Assembly (NCBI RefSeq): GCF_003065405.1 | Contig: NZ_CP026947.1 | Span: forward strand, 2,232,001 to 2,296,000 | Reading direction: 5' to 3' | DNA: 64,000 bases | From: Corynebacterium yudongzhengii | GTDB lineage: Bacteria; Actinomycetota; Actinomycetes; Mycobacteriales; Mycobacteriaceae | Shown here: positions 17,594-29,220 of the stretch, piece by piece | How the letters are laid out: each line of letters opens with the position of its first letter | Position numbering within the stretch: position 1 is the first letter of the stretch | Position numbers and translations under genes: made by a program | Notes under the pieces: generated by a model | What the model saw: only the letters and a program-made list of their open reading frames with translations | What the model was told of the DNA's origin: nothing | Database searches by the model: none

Positions 17594-17666
17594 TAATGCC
17601 CCTTAAGGTGGTGTAACTCTGATGGACTGCCTTCTCCTTGAACTCGACGGAATACTTTCTAGGCAT
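17594..17666 (-). pseudogene. IS3-family transposase OrfA fragment
   Basis: The minus strand opens with MPRKYSVEFKEKAVHQ, the N-terminus of the IS3 OrfA helix-turn-helix protein, preceded by AAGGA. The similarity ends after about 25 codons, where the sequence meets the decayed IS256 element. It is a remnant from a third insertion. Confidence 0.7.
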
Positions 17667-17985
17667 AGTTCAATCCTTCCTTAGCTGAGGTAGGAACTAA
17701 ACCCAGGACGCTTCAGATCGCCGCGTGAATACCCTCACCCCTTATCCCCGAGATGGCCCCTAAACCACCGCCATGAAACTAACCCCAGATTCGAAAACAG
17801 ATACACCACTACCCAGGACTTGACCCATCGATTCCAACCCCGTAACCACGCGCCGCAACGGGGCGAGCAACGAAAAACTATGCCATGGCATAAAAGCCAC
17901 GTCCCCTAACGCAGGTGAAATCGCAATTCGCCCGCCCACGCCACCCCAACCCGGCCTTCCACGTAGCCAGAAAACATCTATCTTC
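17667..17985. other. Gene-free stretch after the IS cluster
   Basis: No gene, repeat or RNA could be supported here. Short runs of open frame lack ribosome sites. It separates the IS remnants from the end of the two-component operon. Confidence 0.5.
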
Positions 17986-18609
17986 CTAAATCCACCCGAG
18001 TTCGCGGGCACGCTGGAAGGCTTCGAAGCGATTCGCCGCTCCTACCTTCCCCATCGCAGACGACAGGTAGTTGCGGGTCGTGCCCGGCGCGAGGTGGACT
18101 TTCGCGGCGATGTCGTCGACCGAACTGCCGGTGCCCGCGGCTTCGAGGACTTCCGCCTCGCGCTCGGTGAGCGGGGATTCGCCGGCGGAAATGACCTGCG
18201 CGGCCAGGTCGGCGTCGATGTGGCGGCGGCCGGCGTGCACGGTCCGAATGGCGGAGGCGAACTCCTCGGCTGAGGAGGTTTTCGTCAAAAAGCCCTTCGC
18301 CCCGGCCGCCAGGGCACGTTTCAGGGCGCGGGGTCGGGCATGGCTGGTGACCACCAGCACCTGCACATCTTCGTCGAGCTCGAGGAGTTGCTCGGTGGTG
18401 GCAATACCATCGAGGCCACCGAGGTGCAGGTCCATGACCACGATGTCGGCACGCGGGTTATCGGTGGCCAGAGCCTTTCGCCACCAGGCGATGAGTTCCT
18501 CGCCCGAGCCGGTCACCACGGCGATATCCAGGTCGTCTTCCAGGGACAACAACGTGGCCAAGGAGCTGGCGATCAGCGCTTCGTCTTCGCACAACGCGAT
18601 GCGGATCAT
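17986..18609 (-). CDS. NarL/LuxR-family response regulator
   Basis: 207 residues. The receiver domain has the acidic pair CEDE near the N-terminus, phospho-acceptor Asp in IVVMDLHLGGLDG and the Lys in FLTKTSS. The C-terminal LuxR helix-turn-helix is PLTEREAEVLEAAGTGSSVD, then IAAKVHLAPGTTRNYLSSAM. It partners the histidine kinase immediately upstream, overlapping it by four bases (ATGA). The pair lies downstream of an ABC exporter on the same strand and probably controls it, as in DesKR/LiaRS-type modules. Confidence 0.93.
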   Translation of the reverse strand: MIRIALCEDEALIASSLATLLSLEDDLDIAVVTGSGEELIAWWRKALATDNPRADIVVMDLHLGGLDGIATTEQLLELDEDVQVLVVTSHARPRALKRALAAGAKGFLTKTSSAEEFASAIRTVHAGRRHIDADLAAQVISAGESPLTEREAEVLEAAGTGSSVDDIAAKVHLAPGTTRNYLSSAMGKVGAANRFEAFQRARELGWI

Positions 18610-19760
18610 GCCGCGGCCTCCTTCAGACTCAGGCGGGCCGTGAAGTGCTCACCTTCCCGCACTATCTGGACACTAGCACCGTGGGCGGCGGCGCGGCGTC
18701 GCAAAGCGTCCAACCCGCGCAGCGGCCCGGTGTAACCGCCCACGCCATCATTGCTGATTACGACGCCGCCGGCCGCCAACTCCAGCTCAACACTCGTGGC
18801 CTGGGAGTGCTTGACGACGTTCGTCGTCGCCTCCCGGACGAACCAGCCGGCGAGCTCCCAATGCTCTTCGGGGACCTCGAAAACATCGCCGTGGACGATG
18901 AGGGCGATGTTGGCGTCAGCAAGCAGGGACTTCATGCCGGCGACCTCGGTGGCCAGGTTGATGGTGCGGTACCCGGTGACCACGTCGTGCATCTCCGCGG
19001 TTGAGAGTTTGGCGAGCTTTTGGAGCTCGGCGAGTTCGTGGTCGGCGCGGGCGTCGTCACGTGCGACTAAGGCGCGGGCCAGTTCTGCCTTGAGGCTGAT
19101 CGCCGCGAGGTGTTGCCCCATCGTGTCGTGGAGCTCCTGGGCGAAGCGGAGGCGTTCTTCGGCGACTTGCAGCTGTGCTTCGGTGGCGCGGGCGCGCTCG
19201 ACCTCCCGGAACAGGCGGATGGTCCAGGCAGTCACCGGGGTCGCAGCGGCGAGCATCACCACGTAGATGCCAATGACCCTGCTCTCCCCGGCGATTTCTG
19301 CCGCCCAGCCCGCGGTAATTCCGCAGACCAACGCGACAAGCCACCAGGGCATAGTCAAAGGCCACGGCACCACGGCCGCCGAGAGGCACCCGGCCACGAC
19401 GATCACGGCCAGCATCGCCTGGGTGTGACTCGCTAAATCGAGCAGCACGATCGCCGCCGCCGGCGCTACCAGGGCGCAGGCTTGTGTTGCTATCACCGCA
19501 GTACTCGCCATATGTGCCCGCGGTTGCGGGCACACGTTAAATTCTGGGCGGGTGCTGATGGCCCACGTCGTCACGCCCGCGACGACTAACACCGCGAGTA
19601 CTGCCAGCAAGATGCTGTTCTGCCCGGCGCGGAAGAGGACGACGCCCGGCATCACCAGCATCACCGGGGCGGTCGCGAGCAACAAGGAATAACGCGAATA
19701 CGTCACGTATTGCTCGGCGGATCCCAGCTCTCGCCACTGCCGCAGGCTCAACAGGTTCAT
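18606..19760 (-). CDS. Sensor histidine kinase, DesK/NarX-like HisKA_3 type
   Basis: 384 residues. About six hydrophobic segments fill residues 25-185. A HisKA_3 dimerisation helix follows with the phospho-acceptor His in RFAQELHDTMGQHLAAISLK. The ATPase domain has N-box-like WFVREATTNVVKHSQAT and the G-box VVISNDGVGGY. The sensor part has no extracellular domain, so it probably senses the membrane or works with the ABC transporter. The start is MNLLSLRQWREL; a longer frame adds an Arg-rich tail. It overlaps the response regulator gene. Confidence 0.9.
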   Translation of the reverse strand: MNLLSLRQWRELGSAEQYVTYSRYSLLLATAPVMLVMPGVVLFRAGQNSILLAVLAVLVVAGVTTWAISTRPEFNVCPQPRAHMASTAVIATQACALVAPAAAIVLLDLASHTQAMLAVIVVAGCLSAAVVPWPLTMPWWLVALVCGITAGWAAEIAGESRVIGIYVVMLAAATPVTAWTIRLFREVERARATEAQLQVAEERLRFAQELHDTMGQHLAAISLKAELARALVARDDARADHELAELQKLAKLSTAEMHDVVTGYRTINLATEVAGMKSLLADANIALIVHGDVFEVPEEHWELAGWFVREATTNVVKHSQATSVELELAAGGVVISNDGVGGYTGPLRGLDALRRRAAAHGASVQIVREGEHFTARLSLKEAAA

Positions 19761-19788
19761 ACCGGCACTGTACTTATTCTCGCGGGCT

Positions 19789-20576
19789 CTAGCGGGCCGT
19801 TTCGAACCGGAACCTCGACGCCGCAATGCACAGCGCAATCGCCCAGCCGAGAAGCTGTCCCAGCCCGGACCACATCTCTGCCTCGGTGAGCTGGCCCAGC
19901 CACGCGCCGTCGCCTAAGTCATAGACCAGGGCAAACGGGGTTTTCTCGATGAGGGTGGAGACGTTCTCCGGCAGGATGCCACGCAGCATGGGTTGGGCCA
20001 GGACGGCGATGATGAACACGGGCATCGAGGTCATCTGGGCGGCCTCTGCGTTTTGGTGTACGTGGCGGTGATAAGCCCCGCGGCAGCACATATGATTAGC
20101 CCGAGAACAACCGCAACACCTATGACCAGGGGGTTGGTGGGGGCGGGGGCGCCGTCGAAAAGCACGATGGCGATATAGGCGGCAATGGTGATTACCGACA
20201 TCACCATCCCCGGCACCACCAGGGCGCTTAGGATTTCGTGGTCGCGGGCCTCGCCGGTGCGTAGCCTTTTCAGGACCTTTTCGTCGCGGCGGGTCGTCGC
20301 CGCCGAGATCACCGAGTAGAACTGCACGAACAAAAGGACGAAGGGAAGCAAGACGCTACCGAAGGTCATCTCAATACCCATGACCTGCTCTGCCTCACGG
20401 CGGACGAAGTAATACATCGCCACCGTCATCACGATCGGTAACGCGGCCAAGAAAAGCAGGGTGCGGTTGGCGAAGAATTGCCGGACTTCGGCAGTGATCA
20501 GGGCTTTCATGCGCCGCGCTGCGCTACCGGAGCGTGTCGGTAGATCGTGGGTGGGCGCGGAAATCATGGTGGACAT
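19789..20576 (-). pseudogene. ABC-2 type transporter permease, frameshifted
   Basis: The gene starts MSTMISAPTHDLPTRSGSAA and has about six membrane segments, including the ABC-2 region FVQFYSVISAATTRRDEKVL. The frame breaks near 20050: the first part ends ITATYTKTQRPPR-stop, whereas the other frame carries on as NAEAAQMTSMPVFIIAVLAQ and a normal C-terminus. Adding one base in the AAAACGCAG context joins them as YTKT-AEAAQMTSM and gives about 262 residues. It is either a recent one-base deletion or a base-calling error. It lies 25 bases after its ATPase gene. Confidence 0.85.
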
Positions 20577-20601
20577 GGGGTTCTCCTTGTGGGTGAGGTG
20601 T

Positions 20602-21516
20602 TTAAGAGCGCTGATCCGCGATAGCGAGGAAGACTGATTCGAGGCTGGCCGGCGTGGCCGTGAACTGGCCGAGGGCCAGCTCGTTGTCCTCCGCCCAGCG
20701 CAGCATCTGGGCGGCGTGAGCCTGAAGGTCATCGGTGGTGATGACGAGCCGCACCCCGTCCACCGAGACGTGCGCCCCATTGAAGGCGGGCAGCGGAGGA
20801 TGGTTGACGGGCAGGTGCGCGGAGAGCTCACTCGAGGCGGTCGCGGCGATTTCGTCGGTCACGCCCGCGACGACGATCTCGCCTTCGTGCATGATCGCGA
20901 CGCGATCGCAGAGCCTTTCTGCCTCTTCGAGATAGTGCGTGGTCAAAACCATCGTCACCCCACGCTCCTTCAGGCGCTCCAGCAGCGCCCAGACGTTGCG
21001 GCGCGATTGCGGATCCAGCCCGGTGGTCGGCTCGTCGAGGAAGAGCACGAGCGGGTCGCCGATGAGTGCGCAGGCCAGATCGAGGCGGCGTTGCTCGCCA
21101 CCCGACATCGCGCCCACCTTGAGGTCGGCACGGTGGGTGAGCTCGACGTCGGCAAGCACCTCGTCGATGTCGCGCGGGGCGGCGCAGATGCCGGCCCACA
21201 TGGCGAGCGTGTGGCGGGCGGAAAGCTCCGCCGGCAGCCCGCCGGATTGCAGCATGATGCCCATATAAGGGCGCAGGCGGGCGCGCTCGGTGAGCGGGTC
21301 GAGCCCCAGTATGGACACCTCGCCGCCGGTCGGGGCGCGCAGGCCCTCCATGATTTCTAAGGTGGTGGTCTTGCCGGCGCCGTTGGTGCCTAGAAGGCCG
21401 AAGACTTCGCCGCGCGCAACGGTGAAGCTGGAGTTTTTCACCGCGGTATAGGCGCTGTCGCCGCGGCCGTAGGTGTGCGTGAGTTCGTGGACGGTGATAA
21501 TCGGTGCAGGTGCCAT
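20602..21516 (-). CDS. ABC transporter ATP-binding protein
   Basis: 304 residues. Walker A GTNGAGKTTTLEIMEGL, signature MSGGEQRRLDLACALIG, Walker B LVLFLDEPTTGLD and the switch His in LTTHYLEEAERL are intact. The C-terminal extension of about 80 residues is typical of drug or lipid exporters of the ABC-2 class. It heads the run ATPase, permease, histidine kinase, response regulator. With a broken permease the ATPase may have no partner unless the frameshift is an error. Confidence 0.92.
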   Translation of the reverse strand: MAPAPIITVHELTHTYGRGDSAYTAVKNSSFTVARGEVFGLLGTNGAGKTTTLEIMEGLRAPTGGEVSILGLDPLTERARLRPYMGIMLQSGGLPAELSARHTLAMWAGICAAPRDIDEVLADVELTHRADLKVGAMSGGEQRRLDLACALIGDPLVLFLDEPTTGLDPQSRRNVWALLERLKERGVTMVLTTHYLEEAERLCDRVAIMHEGEIVVAGVTDEIAATASSELSAHLPVNHPPLPAFNGAHVSVDGVRLVITTDDLQAHAAQMLRWAEDNELALGQFTATPASLESVFLAIADQRS

Positions 21517-21608
21517 GTCCCTGATGGTGCCGGCGCATCACCGCCGCAGGTAGATCCTTTTGTCAGCTATGCGGCTACTGCTTCGTCACCTTCCACCCAT
21601 GACAATTG

Positions 21609-21974
21609 TCACGGCCCTTCGTTCAGGTTCACCGTGTTGGAGAAATGCTTGACCACGGCCATCGCCGTCTGCGGGTCATAGCTTTCGCGCACCCCACCGG
21701 CCACGGCGGTCACGGAGGTCAGAAGCGCCTGCGCCATCACCGGAGTGATCTCGGGTTTCTTCCACAGGTGTAGCACGACCTGCGAGATGTCCTGGTTGCT
21801 GAAGCTCTCCGGGATGTCGCCGAAAGCCTCGAGCACGTTCTTCGCGATCAGCTGGCGCGTGACCTTATGCTTCGGCTCCTTGGTCAGCGGGTCGCGACCA
21901 CAGTTGCACCACGGGGTGCCCATGGTCGGCATGGTCCAGACCCAGGAGGTATCCGTCTTATTCGTGGTGGCCAT
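21609..21974 (-). CDS. Hypothetical protein
   Basis: 121 residues, soluble, with no recognised domain. Near the N-terminus, TMPTMGTPWCNCGRDPLTKE contains a CxC pair that could bind metal. The rest is helical (NVLEAFGDIPESFSNQDISQ). The start MATTNKTDTSW is chosen because the longer frame overlaps the neighbour and is Pro/Arg-rich. It lies 11 bases after the next upstream gene, so the two are probably co-transcribed. Confidence 0.7.
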   Translation of the reverse strand: MATTNKTDTSWVWTMPTMGTPWCNCGRDPLTKEPKHKVTRQLIAKNVLEAFGDIPESFSNQDISQVVLHLWKKPEITPVMAQALLTSVTAVAGGVRESYDPQTAMAVVKHFSNTVNLNEGP

Positions 21975-21985
21975 AGGCAACCAGC

Positions 21986-22417
21986 CTAGTGGGCTGGGCC
22001 GCCCTGTGCCTGGTAGCCATACGCCACCCGGATGAGGCCTTGGTCGACGAGCCCGCCCAACCATTCCTCCAGGCCGTGGGCCGGGGCGTCAGGCCCGAGG
22101 GCGACGGCCACCAGCCCCGCCGGGCCCTGCTCCACCCTCAAGCCCAGGTTAAGCAGCGGGGAGACCACATCGACTTCTGGGGCGTGAATGCGCAGCGTCG
22201 AGTTCCCGCCGCGCAGCAACACCTTATCGACGTGCAAACGCCCCTCCACCTCCACGCAGGCGACGATGTCGCCGAGGGCAACAGTGGTATCGAGAAAAGG
22301 GATCGAATCGACAACGAAGGCATTCCCGCCGGCCGGCAGGGCGGCGAGTTCCTCACTGGCGCTCTCGTGCGCTCGGGTGCGGATAGTGATGCGCTCTGGG
22401 CTTCTGTCTGGGCTCAT
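21986..22417 (-). CDS. DUF4265-like protein
   Basis: 143 residues. The segment VDSIPFLDTTVALGDIVACV followed by LRGGNSTLRI resembles the DUF4265 core. No catalytic residues are recognised. It is divergent from the M20 peptidase gene, with only 28 bases between the starts, so the two promoters must overlap. The assignment rests on the motif alone. Confidence 0.65.
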   Translation of the reverse strand: MSPDRSPERITIRTRAHESASEELAALPAGGNAFVVDSIPFLDTTVALGDIVACVEVEGRLHVDKVLLRGGNSTLRIHAPEVDVVSPLLNLGLRVEQGPAGLVAVALGPDAPAHGLEEWLGGLVDQGLIRVAYGYQAQGGPAH

Positions 22418-22445
22418 ATCAGTATGCGTTCTAGGCTGGCACGTT

Positions 22446-23537
22446 ATGAAGAGTTTCGATCATGTGGGCTTGACCCAAAGGCTGGTGCGTCTCGCGTCGG
22501 TCTCGGGAAACTTCGACGGCCAAAGGAAGGTGCAGGAAGAATGCTTGGCGACGCTACGCCACCACCTCCGCACACACGCACCAGAAGCCGAGATCTCGGT
22601 GCGCCGCAGCCCTAGTGACGGTCTGCCCTGGACTCTAATAACCACCGGCGGGGATACGAAAGTCCTCTTCGCCTGCCACACGGATACCGTTCCCACCGGC
22701 GCGGTGGCCGACTGGTCCTTGCCGCCCTTTTCGGGCGAGCTGGTAGAGGGCGCACAACCGTATATCCACGGCCGCGGCAGCGTCGATATGAAAGGCGGGC
22801 TGGCCGCGGCCGCGGCTGCCTTCGTCCATGCGGCGGAAACCGGCCGCGGCGCCGGGTTGCTCATGACCTCAGAGGAAGAAGTCGGCGGCCTCGGCGCGGC
22901 GGAGTTCGCCGCCTCGGGCATCGAGCTCGCCCCGCAGCTGGTGGTGATCCCGGAGGCAACCCGCAACAGGTACTCCCGCGGCCACCGAGGCGCGGACTGG
23001 TTCGAGGTCACCGCGCACGGGCGCTCGGCACACGGGTCGCGGCCGCAGGAAGGTGTCAACGCCATCCGCCTGCTCAGCGAGGCGGTGATTAACCGTCTGG
23101 ACGAAGCACCCATCAAAAGTGATGCCTACCTGGGCGAAGACACCCTCAACGCGGGGCTTATCGACGGTGGGTCGGCGCCGAACATGGTGCCTGCCCAGGC
23201 TAGGCTTACCCTGGATTGCCGCACCGTCGCCGGCGGGGCGCATCTCAAAGAGTGGCTGGGTGGGCTCCACGAGTCGGTGATGGTCGAGCAGGTCCTCGAC
23301 TGCCCGGAGCTCGTCGCCCGGCCCGTGCCGGCGGCACTCGAGGAGCACACCGACATCGGCCCGGTCCCCTACTTCACCGACGGCGCGATGCTGCAGGAGG
23401 TCGTCGGCGGGGCACCGATCGTGGTGTGGGGCCCGGGTGAGGACGATCAGATGCACACCGTCGACGAGCGCATGCTGATTAGCTCTCTCGACGAGGCGGT
23501 GGTTAACTACCGCCGCCTCATCGAGGAGCTGGCTTAA
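22446..23537 (+). CDS. M20-family metallopeptidase, DapE/ArgE-like
   Basis: 363 residues. The dinuclear zinc ligands are visible: His in FACHTDTVPTG, Asp in GRGSVDMKGGLA, the catalytic Glu pair in TSEEEVGG, and a later His near the C-terminus (DDQMHTVDE). The dimerisation (lid) domain sits between. Substrate is an N-acyl amino acid or small peptide; true DapE cannot be claimed from sequence. No ribosome site precedes the ATG. A TAGGCT hexamer ends 8 bases before it, so a leaderless transcript is plausible. Confidence 0.85.
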   Translation: MKSFDHVGLTQRLVRLASVSGNFDGQRKVQEECLATLRHHLRTHAPEAEISVRRSPSDGLPWTLITTGGDTKVLFACHTDTVPTGAVADWSLPPFSGELVEGAQPYIHGRGSVDMKGGLAAAAAAFVHAAETGRGAGLLMTSEEEVGGLGAAEFAASGIELAPQLVVIPEATRNRYSRGHRGADWFEVTAHGRSAHGSRPQEGVNAIRLLSEAVINRLDEAPIKSDAYLGEDTLNAGLIDGGSAPNMVPAQARLTLDCRTVAGGAHLKEWLGGLHESVMVEQVLDCPELVARPVPAALEEHTDIGPVPYFTDGAMLQEVVGGAPIVVWGPGEDDQMHTVDERMLISSLDEAVVNYRRLIEELA

Positions 23538-23551
23538 GGCTTAAAAGCGCC

Positions 23552-26116
<2,565 letters not shown>

Positions 26117-26160
26117 AGGTGAGCGTCCTTTCTGCTAAAAGTTTGTCTGTCACTGAGTAC

Positions 26161-26193
26161 AACGCTCAGAAAGTTGAGTCTGTTCCACTCAAG
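26161..26193 (-). promoter_or_regulatory. clpB SigH-type promoter overlapping a HAIR operator
   Basis: On the minus strand CTTGAGT-GGAACAG-ACTCAAC (26193-26173) matches the HspR-binding HAIR consensus CTTGAGT-N7-ACTCAAG at 13 of 14 arm positions. GGAAC (26186-26182) and GTT (26163-26161), 18 bases apart, fit a SigH promoter. The -35 element lies inside the HAIR spacer, so HspR would block sigma binding directly. Confidence 0.85.
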
Positions 26194-26206
26194 TCAAAAA
26201 ACTTTT

Positions 26207-27445
26207 CTACGACCGCCCACCGTAGCCCGCAGCCTTGGACACCGGCCAGATGGAGGCGAGGCACACCACCACCCCGACCGCGAGCACGCCCACATACGCC
26301 TGCGTCGGGTCCATGCCGAAGACATTCTCCGCGCCCGTGACCAGCATGGAGATCAGGAAGGGCACGAAGAAGCCCAGGTAGGTCAACGAGTAGAAGATCC
26401 CCACCAGGGCGCCGAGCTCGCCGTCATCGGCGAAACGCTCAGTCTCGGCGAGGCCGGCGACCATGAAGATGCCATACGCCGTGCCGAGCACCGGCGCCGT
26501 GATCAGCATCAGCCACACCGAACCTGTCAGCGCCGCGGCGACGGCGACACCGAGGCCGGCGGCGGTCGTCGTCAAGCCTAAGGCCGCCAACGCCAACCAC
26601 CGGGGCCCGTTCGCCAACAGCTTCGCGACGACCGGCTGAATGAACAGCGACGAGAACATCGTGAGGAAGGCCAGGAGTCCCTGCACGAGGGTCGGGAAGG
26701 CGGAATCGATGCCGATCTGGCTGGGGTTGGTGACAAATGCGGTGGTCGGGGCGCCGAAGGTCCACGGCGCCCACGCGACGATCGCGAGCAGGTAGGCGGC
26801 GGTAAACACCACAGGTGGCACGATCTTTCGCTTGCCGACGCCCCGCCCCTCCTGCGTCTCCGGCGCCGCGCGCAGCCACCAGAGTGCGCAGAGGGTCACC
26901 GCGGCGTGGATGACGTACGGCAGGAAGTCGGGCGCCGGGGCGAACTCGGCGATCACCCCGGAGATGAGCGGGCCGAGGCCGAAACCGGCGGAGACCGCGA
27001 CGGTGGCGCGACGTGGGCCGGCGACGGGGTCGTCCGTCGATAGCTGTTTGATCCACGCCGCGCCGCAGGCCATGCCCATGCCCACGGAGACGCCGATGAT
27101 GATGCGCCCGAGATACAGCGGCCATTCCTGGCTGAACGCGCCGAGCGCAAGAATAAGGGTGCCGACGAGCGCCACCCACAACCCCGGCATCAACACCGAC
27201 TTGCGGCCGATCTGGTCGGACAGGCGCCCGAAGTACAAAAGCGCGGGTATCAGGCCGGCGGCATAGACGCCGACCATAGCGGTCAGCGACGCCTCGGAGC
27301 TGGCCATGCCCTCGCGATAAACCTGCAGCAACGGGATGAAATGGTTAGCCCCGAAGCCGACGGCGAACATAGCGAAGCCGACGCGCCACCAGTGGCGGTA
27401 GGCATCGTCGGGCACGTGTATCTTCGTCTGATCTCCGTCACTCAC
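26207..27445 (-). CDS. MFS transporter
   Basis: 412 residues, about twelve membrane segments. The loop 2-3 motif is present as YFGRLSDQIGRKSVLM, and motif RIIIGVSVGMGMACGAAW fits segment 4. Substrate unknown; the sequence looks like a drug/metabolite exporter of the DHA1 kind. The start is GTG with no ribosome site. TAAAAT lies 7 bases before it (27458-27453), so the gene is probably transcribed from its own promoter as a leaderless message despite being only 33 bases after the next MFS gene. Confidence 0.85.
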   Translation of the reverse strand: MSDGDQTKIHVPDDAYRHWWRVGFAMFAVGFGANHFIPLLQVYREGMASSEASLTAMVGVYAAGLIPALLYFGRLSDQIGRKSVLMPGLWVALVGTLILALGAFSQEWPLYLGRIIIGVSVGMGMACGAAWIKQLSTDDPVAGPRRATVAVSAGFGLGPLISGVIAEFAPAPDFLPYVIHAAVTLCALWWLRAAPETQEGRGVGKRKIVPPVVFTAAYLLAIVAWAPWTFGAPTTAFVTNPSQIGIDSAFPTLVQGLLAFLTMFSSLFIQPVVAKLLANGPRWLALAALGLTTTAAGLGVAVAAALTGSVWLMLITAPVLGTAYGIFMVAGLAETERFADDGELGALVGIFYSLTYLGFFVPFLISMLVTGAENVFGMDPTQAYVGVLAVGVVVCLASIWPVSKAAGYGGRS

Positions 27446-27452
27446 GGATGTG

Positions 27453-27458
27453 ATTTTA
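27453..27458 (-). promoter_or_regulatory. Probable -10 element for a leaderless MFS transcript
   Basis: TAAAAT on the minus strand ends 7 bases before the GTG start at 27445. No Shine-Dalgarno sequence is present between them. This spacing is typical of leaderless genes in corynebacteria. Confidence 0.55.
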
Positions 27459-27478
27459 ACAACAGGCGGAGATCTCGG

Positions 27479-28939
27479 TCACTCTACCGGCTCGACTTTG
27501 GCCTTCTCCCGGGGGATCGGGCGGAATAGCAGGGCCGCCAGGATCACGACGAGCGAAACGAAGCCGGCGAGCAGGAAGGCGGAGTTGGCGCCGTCGGCAA
27601 TAGCTTCCGGAGTTTCGCCGCCGGTCACCGAGACATAGGAGAAGATCGCCACCATCAGCGCCGTGCCCGAGGCCGCTGCGAGCTGCACCAGGGCGCTGAA
27701 GATCGCGGAGCCGTGCGAGTAGATCTCCTGCGGCAGCGATCCGAGCGCCGTGGTCATCAGCGGGGTGAAGAGGAACGCCAAGCCAATGGAGACCACGATG
27801 AAGTGGACGACGATCAGCCAGACCGAGGTCTCGTGATCCTCGGTGGCCATGAGGAACAGGCCAACGGCCAAGAAGATGCCGCCCGGAACCGCGAGCGGGC
27901 GCGGGCCAACCTTGTCGAAGAGCCACCCGCTGATCGGAGAGAGGATGGACTCCACGATGCCGCCCGGCAGGGTGGCCAAGCCGGCGACGAGCGCCGTGGT
28001 CATCAGCGCGCCCTGGAGGTACAGCGGCAGCGTCGCCACCGTCCCGAGCAGCGCGATATGCAGCATCAACAGCCCGACCAGCCCGACGGTGAAGTTCCAC
28101 TCCTTCAGCGGAGCGAGGTTGAGCAGTTCCCGGCCGGTCTTGGTCAGGCGCAGCTGGCGCAGCACGAAGAGGACGAGCGCGATGATGCCCGCGACGGCGA
28201 GGACCAAGGCGATACCGGCGCCCTCGGCACCGGCGGCGATCACACCGATCGAGCTGAGCCCATAGACGAGGCCGCCGAAAGCCACCGCGGCGAGCAGCAC
28301 CGACGGAATATCCAGCGGGGTCTCGCCGTACTCGCCGACGTTGCGCAGCTTCCACATGCCGATCACCCCGGCCGCCGCCACGAACGGCGTGAGCGACCAG
28401 AAGATCAGGTGCCAGTCACCGACGGCGAGGATCGCGCCCGCGATGGTGGGGCCGAGGGCAGGGCCGACCGCCATGACCACACTCACGATGCCCATGACCA
28501 TGCCGCGGCGCGTCGGCGGGACGACGGTCATCACCACCGTCATGAGCAGCGGCATGATGATCGCCGTACCCACCGCCTGCAACACACGGCCGGTGAGCAT
28601 GACCGCGAAGCTCGGCGACAGCGCCGCGACCACCGTGCCCAGCAGGAAGAAGGAAATCGCTGCCAGATACACCTGCCGGGTGGTGAAACGATCGAGCATC
28701 CAGCCGGTGGTGGGCAAGATGATCGCCATCGTGAGCATCACGCCGGTCAAAAGCCACTGCGCGGTCGCGGCGGTGACATGGAAATCCTCCATGATCGTCG
28801 GCAGAGCCACCGCGAGCGTGGTCTCGTTGACCATCATCACGAACGCGGTGAACAGCAAAGACACCAGCACCAGGACGGTCTCCGGGGTCATGCCCTTGTC
28901 GCCCGCACCCGCTGCGTGGGAGCTCGAAGCCGTCGACAT
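27479..28939 (-). CDS. DHA2-family MFS multidrug efflux transporter
   Basis: 486 residues with about fourteen membrane segments, the EmrB/QacA layout. Typical motifs: MMVNETTLAVALPTIMEDFH in segment 1, WMLDRFTTRQVYLA in loop 2-3, and VMAVGPALGPTIAGAI (antiporter motif C, GPxxGG-like) in segment 5. It probably exports cationic or amphiphilic drugs in exchange for protons. The ATG follows AAGG/AGGGA by about 9 bases. It has a clear promoter, a palindromic operator and a structured leader upstream. Confidence 0.9.
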   Translation of the reverse strand: MSTASSSHAAGAGDKGMTPETVLVLVSLLFTAFVMMVNETTLAVALPTIMEDFHVTAATAQWLLTGVMLTMAIILPTTGWMLDRFTTRQVYLAAISFFLLGTVVAALSPSFAVMLTGRVLQAVGTAIIMPLLMTVVMTVVPPTRRGMVMGIVSVVMAVGPALGPTIAGAILAVGDWHLIFWSLTPFVAAAGVIGMWKLRNVGEYGETPLDIPSVLLAAVAFGGLVYGLSSIGVIAAGAEGAGIALVLAVAGIIALVLFVLRQLRLTKTGRELLNLAPLKEWNFTVGLVGLLMLHIALLGTVATLPLYLQGALMTTALVAGLATLPGGIVESILSPISGWLFDKVGPRPLAVPGGIFLAVGLFLMATEDHETSVWLIVVHFIVVSIGLAFLFTPLMTTALGSLPQEIYSHGSAIFSALVQLAAASGTALMVAIFSYVSVTGGETPEAIADGANSAFLLAGFVSLVVILAALLFRPIPREKAKVEPVE

Positions 28940-28963
28940 AACGCATCCCTACCTTCGCTCGCT

Positions 28964-29087
28964 CGTCACGGTGACTCTTATGCCGCAGGTCACCGCTGGT
29001 ATCCCCACAAAACAATCAGGGGCCGCCTTGGTGGCGGCCCGGTCAGATTGACCAGCAATATCCTAGTACTCAGCGGTCGGGTGTCAA
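28964..29087 (-). promoter_or_regulatory. Promoter, operator and structured leader of the DHA2 exporter
   Basis: On the minus strand TTGACA (29087-29082) and TAGGAT (29065-29060) are 16 bases apart, a near-ideal housekeeping promoter. A perfect dyad GGTCA-GAT-TGACC (29041-29053) lies just after the -10 and looks like a TetR/MarR-type operator. The roughly 110-base leader then folds as GGGCCGCC/GGCGGCCC (29040-29020), followed by TGATTGTTTTG as in an attenuator. A second stem, GGTGAC/GTCACC, is at 28994-28970. Confidence 0.65.
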
Positions 29088-29220
29088 GGTGGAGGTTGCG
29101 TTGGGGCGCGGGTGGGTTGCTAGTGCGTTTGCTTGCGTTGGTCGCGTTGCCTGGTTACGGGCGGGGCTGGTGTTGCCTCTCATCGGCGGCGTGGACGGTG
29201 CGGGTGGACAAACGCTCGTG

